Assembly: GCA_900541465.1 (NCBI GenBank)
Contig: UQJY01000010.1
Span: 1 to 55,739, forward strand
Reading direction: 5' to 3'
Source: an uncultured Fusobacterium sp.
Lineage (GTDB): Bacteria > Fusobacteriota > Fusobacteriia > Fusobacteriales > Fusobacteriaceae
DNA length: 55,739 bases
Positions 26,342-35,685 of the stretch are shown in pieces; position 1 is the stretch's first letter; every line of letters starts with the position of its first letter. A program made the translations under genes and the position numbers. Under the pieces are notes generated by a model, which saw nothing but the letters and a program-made list of their open reading frames with translations, searched no databases and had not been told where the DNA came from.

Positions 26342-26911
26342 TTAGCATTTTTTATTGTAAAGTTGCATTATTTTTTCGATTTTTTCACCATCTATAAGAG
26401 CAAGAGCCATTTTAGAAGAATTTTCTATACCTTCTTTTACTTCCTGCTCATCTTCCTTAGAAAAACGTCCAAGAACAAATCCAACAGTTTTATCCTTGCC
26501 TCCGCTCGCTCCAATTCCGAATTTTATTCTTAAAAATTTTTCTCCCACATGAGATATTATAGACTTTATTCCGTTATGTCCTCCTGCACTTCCCTTTTCT
26601 CTTATTCTAAGTTTCCCCACAGGAAGCGACATATCATCATAAATAACTATCATCTCTGTTTCAGGATCTATTTTATAAAAATTCAAAATCTGAATTATTG
26701 AATCTCCACTGAGATTCATATAAGTCTGCGGTTTTAAAAGAAGAATTTTTTCTCCCTTGTAGTTTGCTTCTCCTACAAGGCCTTTAAATTTTTCTTTAAA
26801 ATCATAAACTTTTAATTCTTCCGCAAGTTTATCTATTACCATAAATCCAAGATTATGTCTTGTGTTTTCATATTCTTTTCCCGGATTTCCAAGTCCTACT
26901 ATTAGTTTCAT
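26342..26911 (-). CDS. pth: Peptidyl-tRNA hydrolase
   Basis: Recycles peptidyl-tRNA released from stalled ribosomes. From the ATG at 26911 it reads MKLIVGLGNPGKEYENTRHNLGFMVID, with the catalytic His in TRHN, the substrate-gripping Asn in QTYMNLSG, and the DDMSLPVGKLRIREKGSAGGHNGIKSI loop. 189 aa is normal. Six extra in-frame codons upstream lack a ribosome site, while GGAG lies before the chosen ATG. Confidence 0.94.
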   Translation of the reverse strand: MKLIVGLGNPGKEYENTRHNLGFMVIDKLAEELKVYDFKEKFKGLVGEANYKGEKILLLKPQTYMNLSGDSIIQILNFYKIDPETEMIVIYDDMSLPVGKLRIREKGSAGGHNGIKSIISHVGEKFLRIKFGIGASGGKDKTVGFVLGRFSKEDEQEVKEGIENSSKMALALIDGEKIEKIMQLYNKKC

Positions 26912-26954
26912 TAATTTTTCTTTCTCCATATCTATTAAATTTTCTCTTAAAGGT

Positions 26955-26982
26955 AAAAGGCTGATTTTTTAATCAGCCTTTT
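26955..26982 (-). terminator. Terminator after sdaA
   Basis: The stem AAGGCTGATT/AATCAGCCTT (26957-26966 and 26971-26980) has a 4-nt loop and a TTTT end on the minus strand. It lies about 20 bp after the sdaA stop and separates it from pth. Confidence 0.8.
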
Positions 26983-26999
26983 AATTATTTTTCATAGTC

Positions 27000-28205
27000 T
27001 TAGCAGTTTGCACAGAAATGTTTTGCAAGTCCGCCAAGAGATGTTTCTCTGTATTCTTCTTTCATATCTCTTCCTGTTTCACCCATTGTTATTACAACTT
27101 CGTCGAAAGATACACTGTGCTGCCCATCTGTATATAAAGCATAGTTTGCTGTATCAAGAGCTTTTGCAGCTGCTGATGCATTTCTTTCTATACAAGGAAT
27201 TTGCACATATCCTCCTATCGGGTCGCAAGTAAGTCCTAGGTTATGTTCAAGAGCCATTTCAGCTGCATATTCTATCTGCTCCATAGTTCCGCCCATTAAG
27301 AATGCTGCCATTCCTGCTGCCATTGCACAAGCTGTTCCAACTTCAGCCTGACAACCTGCTTCTGCTCCTGAAATACTTGCATTTTCTTTAACTATGTTTC
27401 CAATAAGTCCTGCCACAGCAAGAGCTTTTACTACTTCTTTATCATCAAGTTTAAACGCTTCTTTTAAAGTATAAAGTGTTCCAGGAATAACTCCTGCAGC
27501 ACCACAGGTAGGAGCTGTTACAACTCTTCCTCCTCCTGCATTTTCTTCAGAAACTGCTAAAGTATAAGCAAAAAGTTTTCCTCTGAATTGTCTTACTTTT
27601 CCTTCAGATCTTGATCTTCTGTAGAAAGTTTGAGCTCTTCTCTTAAGCCCAATGCTTCCAGGAAGAACACCGTCTTTTGCTATTCCTCTTTCAACAGCTT
27701 CTTTCATAGCTTTCCATATTTCAAGAAGGAAATATTCAATGTCTTCATCTTCATATTGAGTTACATATTCCCACAACTCTTTTTTATTCTCTTTACACCA
27801 TGCCATTATGTCGTCCATTTTTTTCAATGGATAAACTGTTGAAGCTGAATATCTGTCTTGTCCCTCTTCAACTATTGTTCCTCCTCCTACAGAAAAAACA
27901 AGCCAGTTTTTCATTTCGTTTCCATCTTTGTCATAAGCAAAAAATCTCATTCCGTTAGTATGGAAAGGATGAACTACTTCTGGTTTCCAAACTATTTCAG
28001 TTTTTACCGGTTCTAAAGTTTTTTCAATTATCCAGTCTGTCAGATGTCCTTTTCCTGTAAGGGCAAGAGAACCGTAAAGTTCAACTTTATAAGATGCTGC
28101 CTCAGGTGTTTCTCCCTTAAATCTTCTTGCTGCTCTTTCAGGTCCCATTGTATGAGAACTTGAAGGTCCATTACCAATCTTAAATAACTCCTTTAACGAA
28201 TCCAT
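27000..28205 (-). CDS. sdaA: L-serine dehydratase (single-chain, iron-sulfur)
   Basis: Deaminates L-serine to pyruvate and ammonia. The 401-aa chain joins the beta part (KIGNGPSSSHTMGPERAA near the N-terminus, giving substrate Ser/Thr-binding loops) and the alpha part (APTCGAAGVIPGTL, and CDPIGGYVQIPCIERN with Cys ligands of a [4Fe-4S] cluster). This is the non-PLP type usual in anaerobes. It follows pheT by 54 bp in a long same-strand array. Confidence 0.92.
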   Translation of the reverse strand: MDSLKELFKIGNGPSSSHTMGPERAARRFKGETPEAASYKVELYGSLALTGKGHLTDWIIEKTLEPVKTEIVWKPEVVHPFHTNGMRFFAYDKDGNEMKNWLVFSVGGGTIVEEGQDRYSASTVYPLKKMDDIMAWCKENKKELWEYVTQYEDEDIEYFLLEIWKAMKEAVERGIAKDGVLPGSIGLKRRAQTFYRRSRSEGKVRQFRGKLFAYTLAVSEENAGGGRVVTAPTCGAAGVIPGTLYTLKEAFKLDDKEVVKALAVAGLIGNIVKENASISGAEAGCQAEVGTACAMAAGMAAFLMGGTMEQIEYAAEMALEHNLGLTCDPIGGYVQIPCIERNASAAAKALDTANYALYTDGQHSVSFDEVVITMGETGRDMKEEYRETSLGGLAKHFCANC

Positions 28206-28259
28206 TTTTTCCTCCTTAACAACATTACTTTTATTTTTAATCTTCAGGATAAAATCAAA

Positions 28260-30644
28260 TTACTGTCTGATTTCTCCGGCAAATTTTGTTCTTATTATAT
28301 TAAGCACTTTATCAATAACCTTGTTAATATCTTCTTCGTTTAAAGTTCCGACTTTATTTCTTAAAGTTAAACCTATGGCAACTGATTTTTTACCAGCCTC
28401 AATATGTTCTCCTTTATAGATGTCAAATAATTCAACTGTTTCTATAAAGTCTGAGCTTCTCTTAATCATGTCTATCATATCCCCAACAAGCACACTGTCA
28501 TCTAGTACAACTGCAAGGTCTCTTGTCACTTCAGGATATTTAACAATTCTTTCATATTTAAATTTTTTGCTGATATATTGTTTTAAAAGAGTAAGATTAA
28601 TTTCAGCCACATAAGCTCTCTCTTTTTTAATATCCATTTTTTCTGCAACATCAGGATGAATTTCTCCAAATGTTCCAACAACAACTTTACCAACTTTTAT
28701 GTCAGCTGCTCTTCCAGGATGGAAGTTAGGGTTTGCTGTTCTTTCAAGTTTATATCTCTTTGCACCTATAAGTTCAAGATATTCTTCCACATATCCCTTA
28801 AGCATATAGAAGTCATAAGCTTCAGGTTTTGGATTCCATAAAGTTCTGTGGTCTCTTCCGCAGATACCTATTGCAACATGAATATCCTCTTGAGCAAGTT
28901 CTTCAGCTTTTTTAAATACTTTAGCAACCTCAAATATTTTTAATGAATCTTGGTTTCTGTTAAGATTTTCTCTTATATTTGTAAGAATGCTGTAAACAAG
29001 AGATGGTCTCATCATGCTCATAGTTTCAGCTATTGGATTTTTTATCATTATAACTTCATCTTCAATGTGAAGAAGATCTTTTACACTTTTATCAATAAAA
29101 CTGTAGTTTATAACTTCTTGTAATCCTATTTTTGCAAGAACAACTTTTGATTCGTCCATAAGTCTTATAGGCTCTGCTTTTACTCCTGCTGTTATATTTT
29201 CAACAGGCATTTTAGCTTCAATATTTTCAAAACCATACATTCTTATTATCTCTTCATAAAGGTCTGCACTTCTTGTTAAGTCTTGTCTGTAGCTTGGAGG
29301 AGTAACAACTGCTGTTTCCTGTCCTATAGCTTTTATTTCAAGACCTAAGTTTGTAAGAATTTTTGCAACTTCTTGAGCATCTATATCTTTACCCATGAAT
29401 TTTCTGAATTTTTTTATATCCAGAGGAATTTCTATTTTAGAGAATTTTACAGGATAAATATCTTTAGCTTTTCCAACAATATTTCCATCTGCAATTTCAT
29501 AAATAAGGCTTGTTACTCTGTCTAAAACCTCTGCAACATTTTCTATGTCAGTTCCTCTTTCGTTTCTGTATCCAGATTCACTTGTTATTCCTAATTTTTT
29601 ACCAGTTCTTCTTATGTTTTCAGGTGTAAAATATGCAACTTCTATGAATATATCTTTTGTTTCATTTGTAATTCCGCTGTCAAGTCCTCCCATTACACCT
29701 GCTATAGATAGAGGCTTTTCTGAATCAGCTATTACAAGTTCTCCATCAAGTTCTAACTCATCTCCCATAAGAGTAGTAAGTTTTTCACCTTTTTTTGCTG
29801 CTCTTACAACTATTGTCATATCTTTTATTTTACTTAAATCATAAGTGTGAATTGGCTGGTTGTATTCAAACATAACAAAGTTTGTTGCATCAACTATGTT
29901 ATTTACAGGATTAAGTCCCATAGATTTTATTCTTCTTTTTAACCATTCAGGAGATTCTTTTACAGTAATGTTTCTCATTACTCTTCCTGCAAATCTTTTA
30001 CATCTTTCTTTATCTTCTATTTCTATTCTTACATTATTTGAAACATCTTCAAGAGTTTCAAAAACGTCAAATGATGGATATTTTACTTTTCTTCCGTAAT
30101 AAGCTGCTATCTCTCTTGCAATTCCTATATGAGAAAGACAGTCAGGTCTGTTTGGAGTGATTTCAAGTTCAAATATAACATCATTTAAATTTGCATATTT
30201 TCTATATTCTTCACCTATTGGTGCATCTTCTGGAAGAATTACTACTCCCTCTGCATCATTTCCTATTCCAAGCTCCATCTCAGAACATATCATTCCGCAA
30301 GATTCAATTCCTCTTATCTTTGTTTTTGCTATTTTTCTGTCTCCTGGAAGAACTGCTCCTACTTTTGAAACTATTACTTTATCTCCAAGTCTGTGGTTTG
30401 GAGCTCCGCATACTATTTGAAGAGGTTCTCCTTCTCCAACATCAACTTTTGTTAAAGTTAATTTTTCAGCATTTGGATGTTTTCCATATTCAACAACCTG
30501 TCCTATTACAACGTTGTCTAAATCTTTTCCTTGAACTGTTATAGCTTCAACTTCTTGTCCTATCATAGTCAAAGCATTTTCAAGTTCTTTTACATCTTCT
30601 TTTATATCTACATATTCTTTAAGCCATTCTAACGAAATTAACAT
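28260..30644 (-). CDS. pheT: Phenylalanyl-tRNA synthetase beta subunit
   Basis: 794-aa subunit with the tRNA-binding OB domain (about 40-150, with KHPNAEKLTLTKVDVG), the B3/B4 editing region (about 205-375), the B5 domain (about 405-475), the catalytic-like domain, and a C-terminal FDX-ACB anticodon-binding domain (about 700-794). It follows pheS by 15 bp. Full length and intact. Confidence 0.96.
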   Translation of the reverse strand: MLISLEWLKEYVDIKEDVKELENALTMIGQEVEAITVQGKDLDNVVIGQVVEYGKHPNAEKLTLTKVDVGEGEPLQIVCGAPNHRLGDKVIVSKVGAVLPGDRKIAKTKIRGIESCGMICSEMELGIGNDAEGVVILPEDAPIGEEYRKYANLNDVIFELEITPNRPDCLSHIGIAREIAAYYGRKVKYPSFDVFETLEDVSNNVRIEIEDKERCKRFAGRVMRNITVKESPEWLKRRIKSMGLNPVNNIVDATNFVMFEYNQPIHTYDLSKIKDMTIVVRAAKKGEKLTTLMGDELELDGELVIADSEKPLSIAGVMGGLDSGITNETKDIFIEVAYFTPENIRRTGKKLGITSESGYRNERGTDIENVAEVLDRVTSLIYEIADGNIVGKAKDIYPVKFSKIEIPLDIKKFRKFMGKDIDAQEVAKILTNLGLEIKAIGQETAVVTPPSYRQDLTRSADLYEEIIRMYGFENIEAKMPVENITAGVKAEPIRLMDESKVVLAKIGLQEVINYSFIDKSVKDLLHIEDEVIMIKNPIAETMSMMRPSLVYSILTNIRENLNRNQDSLKIFEVAKVFKKAEELAQEDIHVAIGICGRDHRTLWNPKPEAYDFYMLKGYVEEYLELIGAKRYKLERTANPNFHPGRAADIKVGKVVVGTFGEIHPDVAEKMDIKKERAYVAEINLTLLKQYISKKFKYERIVKYPEVTRDLAVVLDDSVLVGDMIDMIKRSSDFIETVELFDIYKGEHIEAGKKSVAIGLTLRNKVGTLNEEDINKVIDKVLNIIRTKFAGEIRQ

Positions 30645-30659
30645 TCTGCCTCCACTCTC

Positions 30660-31679
30660 CTACTTAAATTGTTTTAAAAATCTCATATCATTTTCAAAGA
30701 ATGCTCTTAAATCATCTATTCCGTGTCTAAGCATAGTAATTCTTTCTATACCCATTCCAAAGGCAAAACCTGAAACTTCGTCAGCTTTATATCCTACAGC
30801 CTCAAGAACTGCAGGGTCTACCATTCCGCAGCCCATAATTTCAAGCCAACCGCTTCCTTTACATACTCTGCATCCTTTTCCTTTACAAATAACACATTCA
30901 ACGTCCATTTCAGCACTAGGCTCTGTGAATGGGAAGAAGTGCGGTCTAAATCTTACTCTTGTTCCCTGTCCAAATATTTTTTCTATGAATTCTGTAAGAA
31001 TTGCTTTTAAGTTGGCAAAAGAAATATTTTCTCCTACCATAAGCCCCTCTATTTGATGGAACATTGGTGTGTGAGACACATCATAGTCAGGTCTGTAAAC
31101 TTTACCTGGACAAACCATTCTGAAAGGCGGTTTATGTTCCTGCATATATCTTATCTGCACTGCTGATGTCTGAGTTCTTAATACCACATCATCAGAAATA
31201 TAGAAAGTATCTGTTATATCTCTTGATGGGTGTGATTCTGGAATATTAAGCATATCAAAGTTATATTTTACATATTCTATTTCAGGACCATCTGCAATGT
31301 CAAATCCCATATCCATAGATATTTTTTTCAAAAGGTCTGTTGTTTCTGTTATAGGGTGCAGACTTCCCTGATTTGTTTTCTTACCTGCAAGAGTTATGTC
31401 TATTACTTCCTCTTCAAGCTGTTTTGCTTTAAGCTCTTTTGTGATTTCTATTTTTTTGCTTTCAAGCATATCTGTTATCTCTGTTCTCACTTCATTAAGA
31501 AGCTGCCCGACAACAGGTCTTTCTTCTGCAGACAAATTTTTCATTCCTTTAGAAATTTCAGTCAGCTGACCTTTTTTTCCTAAAAACTTGACTCTTAAAT
31601 CTTCCACTTCTTGAAGAGTTGAAGAATTCAGAATTTCTTGTCTTGCTTCATTTTTCAGTAAAGATAATTTATCTTTCAT
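30660..31679 (-). CDS. pheS: Phenylalanyl-tRNA synthetase alpha subunit
   Basis: Catalytic class II subunit. From the ATG at 31679 (GGGAGG site) it is 339 aa. Motif 2 (FRMVCPGKVYRPDYDVSHTPMFHQIEG) and motif 3 (GFAFGMGIERITMLRHGIDDLR) are present. An insertion CVICKGKGCRVCKGSGW looks like a zinc-knuckle (CxxCxGxGCxxC), seen in many bacterial PheS. No T-box or Phe-rich leader precedes it; it is read through from the gyrase cluster. Confidence 0.96.
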   Translation of the reverse strand: MKDKLSLLKNEARQEILNSSTLQEVEDLRVKFLGKKGQLTEISKGMKNLSAEERPVVGQLLNEVRTEITDMLESKKIEITKELKAKQLEEEVIDITLAGKKTNQGSLHPITETTDLLKKISMDMGFDIADGPEIEYVKYNFDMLNIPESHPSRDITDTFYISDDVVLRTQTSAVQIRYMQEHKPPFRMVCPGKVYRPDYDVSHTPMFHQIEGLMVGENISFANLKAILTEFIEKIFGQGTRVRFRPHFFPFTEPSAEMDVECVICKGKGCRVCKGSGWLEIMGCGMVDPAVLEAVGYKADEVSGFAFGMGIERITMLRHGIDDLRAFFENDMRFLKQFK

Positions 31680-31697
31680 TTTTCCTCCCACCTAAAA

Positions 31698-32192
31698 TTA
31701 ATCCAAATTTTTATGTGTAAATTTTATTTTTTTGCCCTGTTCTATTTCTATAACTCCATATTTTCCATTTAATACAGCTCCAGGATTAAAAAGAGTTATA
31801 ACTTTATCCTGTCCGTCTCCGCGACGGCGGCTGAATGTATCTACGCAATCTGGGTTGTGGGTATGACCAAAGACAATAACATCTGCTTTCTCCTCATATC
31901 CTTTTTCCTCTATACGTGAATAATCCCTTTTTACACTATAAATGTGACCGTGAGTCAGAAAGAATCTCACTCCTTCTAACTCAACGGTAATTTCATCTTT
32001 TGTTGTATAATCATCATAGTCACAGTTTCCACGGACTATAAAAAACTTTATTTCTAGAAAAATAAGCTCCATTTCCAAAGCATCGCTTGAGCAGTCCCCT
32101 GAAAAAAGAACTACATCAGGTTTTTCCCACTTACATGCTTTATAAAATCTTTCAAAACACCCGTGAGTGTCTGATACAGCTAATATTTTCAT
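31698..32192 (-). CDS. Metallophosphoesterase (YfcE/MJ0936 family)
   Basis: 164-aa phosphodiesterase-like protein with the full metal-site series: VSDTHG, FSGDC, VRGNCDY, THGH and FGHTHNPD. The family hydrolyses small phosphodiesters in vitro; the natural substrate is unknown. It sits between the Usp-like gene and pheS with short spacers, so it is likely co-transcribed. Confidence 0.88.
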   Translation of the reverse strand: MKILAVSDTHGCFERFYKACKWEKPDVVLFSGDCSSDALEMELIFLEIKFFIVRGNCDYDDYTTKDEITVELEGVRFFLTHGHIYSVKRDYSRIEEKGYEEKADVIVFGHTHNPDCVDTFSRRRGDGQDKVITLFNPGAVLNGKYGVIEIEQGKKIKFTHKNLD

Positions 32193-32232
32193 AAGTACCT
32201 GCCTGTTTTTTACTTAAATTTTATAAAAGAAA

Positions 32233-33030
32233 TTAAGCTATAAATAAAGTTGTTTCAACATCTTCCATTATTTTTACTCCAACTTTCTTTGTTATTTTTT
32301 CAAAAATATATGAATTACTTAAATTTCCCATAATAAGAACGTCTTCTTCTTTTGCTATTTTCAAGAATTCGTCAGAATCTGCTTTCATTATTTTCTTTGA
32401 AACAAGTTTTATTCCTTTTCCTTTTATAAACTCGTTTAAATAATTTTCGTGAACTTCCTCTTCATCATGTTCATGATCTTGAGGGTCTATAAGCTCAAGA
32501 GATGTAATTTCATCTACATGAGTAAAAATGTTTATAAATCTTTGGAAACTTTTATTTACTTTTGTTCCGTCGTCATTTGAAATTGCAACTTTATCAAGTT
32601 TTAAAACTTTGTCTCTTACAACGATAATAGGTTTGAAGAAACGTTTTAAAATTGCTATTAAATCTTCTGAGAATTTATCTTCTTTTTCTATAAGAAGAAT
32701 ATCTGATTTTTTAAGCTCTTCTATTACCACTTCTGGAGTAATACCAAATTTTACTTCAAGCTCAGCATCTACTCCTCTTTCTTTAAGCTGCTCTTTTATG
32801 TTTGCAATTTCATGTTCTTCATAACGATTCCATTCTTCGTTAATTCCTGCAATCATAGGTTCAAGCATTATTCCGTCAACTGCATTTGGAAGAAATTCCT
32901 TTTTTCTCACATCTCTTACATGAAGAGGTCTGATTGAAAAACCAAAGTTGTCTCTTAAATAAACAGCACTGTCAATAAGATTTTCCCTGTTGTAACCATT
33001 ACCTAATACTAAAAGTACATTTCTTTCCAT
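32233..33030 (-). CDS. Universal-stress-like tandem domain protein
   Basis: 265 aa from ATG 33030; a GTG at 33039 is in frame, but AAGGA spacing favours the ATG. The fold prediction from composition is alternating beta-strand and helix. The N-terminal half has NVLLVLGNGYNRENLIDSAVYLRDNFGF and DILLIEKEDKFSEDLIAILKRFFKPIIVVRD, like a Usp domain; the second half repeats the pattern more weakly. The Usp ATP motif G-x2-G-x9-G(S/T) is not evident. A His/Asp/Glu-rich loop (PQDHEHDEEEVHE) lies in the middle. It follows gyrA by 17 bp. Function unknown. Confidence 0.55.
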   Translation of the reverse strand: MERNVLLVLGNGYNRENLIDSAVYLRDNFGFSIRPLHVRDVRKKEFLPNAVDGIMLEPMIAGINEEWNRYEEHEIANIKEQLKERGVDAELEVKFGITPEVVIEELKKSDILLIEKEDKFSEDLIAILKRFFKPIIVVRDKVLKLDKVAISNDDGTKVNKSFQRFINIFTHVDEITSLELIDPQDHEHDEEEVHENYLNEFIKGKGIKLVSKKIMKADSDEFLKIAKEEDVLIMGNLSNSYIFEKITKKVGVKIMEDVETTLFIA

Positions 33031-33047
33031 AAACACCACGTCCTTTT

Positions 33048-35651
33048 TTAGTTTTCCTCTGAATCGTCTGACCCTTGTTCACTTTCGTACTGCATCTGCT
33101 CTTCATCTTCATTTTCAAAAGTGCTCATATATTTATTTTCAAAATCTTCCTTTTCAGATGATTGATTTCCAACTTCGCCTTTGCTTTCTAATTCTTCTCT
33201 CTGATCATCAGAAATAATTTTTTCTTCATCTTTTTCGCTTTTTACTTTTGCTATTGCCACAACTTTTTCTTCGTCAGAAGTTCTCATTATTTTTACTCCC
33301 TGAGTGGCTCTTCCATAAATTGAAACAGATTCTATCGGAGTTCTTATTACAACACCTGATGATGTTATTGCCATAAGCTCTTCATCATCTCTTACAGGTT
33401 TTACCTCAACGATATTTCCTGTTTTGTCACTGCATTTGAAGTTTATAACTCCTTTTCCTCCTCTTCCTTGAAGCGGATATTCATTAACTCTTGTTCTTTT
33501 TCCAAATCCATTTTCTGTTACAGTAAGAATTGTTTCTTCATCTTCGTTTTTAATAAGAAGACCTGATACAACACTGTCTCCATGTCTTAGGGTAATTCCT
33601 TTTACTCCTGTGGCATTTCTTGACATACTTCTGAATTCACTTGTTTTTGTTCTCACTGAATATCCGAATTTTGTTGCTATAAATAATTCATCATCTTCAG
33701 AAGTTACAACACCGACAAATATTAAGTCATCATCTTCTCTAAGTTTTACAGCTTTAAGTCCTCCGCTGTGAATATTTTGGAATTCCATTAAGTTTGTTTT
33801 CTTAACTGTTCCGTCTTGAGTAAGGAAGATAATTTCTTTTTTGTTTGTAAATTCTTTTATTTTTATAGTAAATCTTACCTTTTCATTTTCTTGAAGTTTT
33901 ATAATGTTTTCGATAAGTTTTCCTCTTGCCTGTTTAGAACTTTCTGGGATTTCGTAGGCTTTTATATTGAATACTCTTCCTTTGTTTGTAAATATCATCA
34001 TGCTGTCATGTGTTGACATGATTTCCATATCCTGCACAAAGTCGTCTTCAACTGTATGCTGTGTTGATACCCCTTTTCCTCCTCTCTTCTGAGATTTGTA
34101 CTGATCAAGTCCTATTCTTTTTACATACCCTTTATTTGTTATTGTTATTATAACTTTTTCTTGTTTTATAAGGTCTTCCCTGTCTATTACAAGTCTTTCA
34201 TCTTCTATACTTGTTCTTCTAGGGTCGTTGTATTTTTCCTTTAATTCTGTAAGCTCTTTTTTCATTATTTCATAAATTTTATTTTCATCTGCAAGAATTT
34301 CTTTAAGTTCTTTTATTTTTATTTCAAGTTCTTGGAACTCCTGCTCGATTTTTTCTCTTTCAAGACCAGTAAGTCTTTGAAGTTTCATATCCATAATAGC
34401 TTTTGCCTGAACTTCTGAAAAAGCATATCTTTCAATAAGAGCTTCTTTAGCTTCATTTCCATCTTTTGATGCTCTTATTAGCTCAATTATTCTGTCTATA
34501 TTTTCAAGAGCAATTCTGAAACCTTGTAAGATATGATCTCTTTTTTCAGCTTTATCCAAATCATATCTTGTTCTTCTTGTTATTACATCAAATCTGTGTT
34601 TCATGTATTCTTCAAGCACTTGTTTAAGATTTAAAACCTTAGGAACATTTTTTACAAGGGCAAGCATTATTACTCCAAATGTGCTTTGAAGATCTGTGTA
34701 TTTATATAATTTGTTAAGAACTAATTCAGGTTCTTCCCCTCTTTTAAGTTCTATAACAATTCTTATTCCCTCTCTGTCTGATTCATCTCTTAAATCAGAA
34801 ATTCCTGTAAGTTTCTTTTCTCTTACAAGAGCCGCTATTCTTTCAATAAGAGCTGATTTATTTAATTGGTAAGGAATTTCTTTTACAACAAGAGAAACTC
34901 TTCCGGATTTTGCTTCCTCTGTTTCAATTTTTCCTCTTACTCTAAGTCTTCCTCTTCCTGTTGCATAAGCCTCTCTTATACCTTTTCTTCCGTCAATTAT
35001 TCCCCCTGTCGGGAAATCAGGTCCCGGAATATATTCCATAAGTTCATCTGTTGTTATATCTCTGTTATCTATAAGAGCAAGAGTTCCGTCAACAAGCTCC
35101 CCAAGATTATGAGGAGGAATATTTGTTGCCATTCCTACTGCAATCCCTGTTGATCCGTTTAATAAAAGATTTGGCAGTTTTGCAGGAAGAACAACCGGTT
35201 CATCTAAAGAGTCATCAAAGTTCTTTCTGAAATCTATTGTATCTTTATCAATATCTTCAAGAAGCTCCCCTGTTATCTTTTTCATTCTTGCTTCTGTATA
35301 TCTCATTGCAGCTGCAGAGTCCCCGTCGATTGAACCAAAGTTTCCGTGACCGTCAACAAGTTCATATCTGTAGTTAAACTCCTGTGCCATTCTTACCATT
35401 GTATTGTAAACTGCTGTATCTCCGTGAGGATGATACTTACCTAAAACTTCCCCTACGATTCTGGCAGATTTTTTATATGCTTTATCGTAAGTCATTCCCA
35501 TTTCATTCATGGCGAATAATATTCTTCTGTGAACAGGTTTCAAACCGTCTCTTACGTCTGGTAAGGCTCTGCTTACTATAACGCTCATGGAATAATCCAG
35601 ATAAGACTGTTTCATTTCCTCTTCTATATATCTGTTAATTATATTAGACAT
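33048..35651 (-). CDS. gyrA: DNA gyrase subunit A
   Basis: Breaks and rejoins DNA during negative supercoiling. The 867-aa chain has catalytic Tyr118 (AMRYTEARM, equivalent to E. coli Y122), the breakage-reunion domain to about 500, six-bladed beta-pinwheel repeats with the GyrA-box QKRGGKG, and an acidic tail rich in Glu/Asp/Ser. The quinolone-determining region reads [10 protein letters not shown]: Thr79 and Asn83 occupy the positions of E. coli Ser83 and Asp87. Lies 34 bp after gyrB. Confidence 0.97.
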   Translation of the reverse strand: MSNIINRYIEEEMKQSYLDYSMSVIVSRALPDVRDGLKPVHRRILFAMNEMGMTYDKAYKKSARIVGEVLGKYHPHGDTAVYNTMVRMAQEFNYRYELVDGHGNFGSIDGDSAAAMRYTEARMKKITGELLEDIDKDTIDFRKNFDDSLDEPVVLPAKLPNLLLNGSTGIAVGMATNIPPHNLGELVDGTLALIDNRDITTDELMEYIPGPDFPTGGIIDGRKGIREAYATGRGRLRVRGKIETEEAKSGRVSLVVKEIPYQLNKSALIERIAALVREKKLTGISDLRDESDREGIRIVIELKRGEEPELVLNKLYKYTDLQSTFGVIMLALVKNVPKVLNLKQVLEEYMKHRFDVITRRTRYDLDKAEKRDHILQGFRIALENIDRIIELIRASKDGNEAKEALIERYAFSEVQAKAIMDMKLQRLTGLEREKIEQEFQELEIKIKELKEILADENKIYEIMKKELTELKEKYNDPRRTSIEDERLVIDREDLIKQEKVIITITNKGYVKRIGLDQYKSQKRGGKGVSTQHTVEDDFVQDMEIMSTHDSMMIFTNKGRVFNIKAYEIPESSKQARGKLIENIIKLQENEKVRFTIKIKEFTNKKEIIFLTQDGTVKKTNLMEFQNIHSGGLKAVKLREDDDLIFVGVVTSEDDELFIATKFGYSVRTKTSEFRSMSRNATGVKGITLRHGDSVVSGLLIKNEDEETILTVTENGFGKRTRVNEYPLQGRGGKGVINFKCSDKTGNIVEVKPVRDDEELMAITSSGVVIRTPIESVSIYGRATQGVKIMRTSDEEKVVAIAKVKSEKDEEKIISDDQREELESKGEVGNQSSEKEDFENKYMSTFENEDEEQMQYESEQGSDDSEEN

Positions 35652-35685
35652 TCTTTAATTTCCTCCTAAGCAATATATAATAAAA

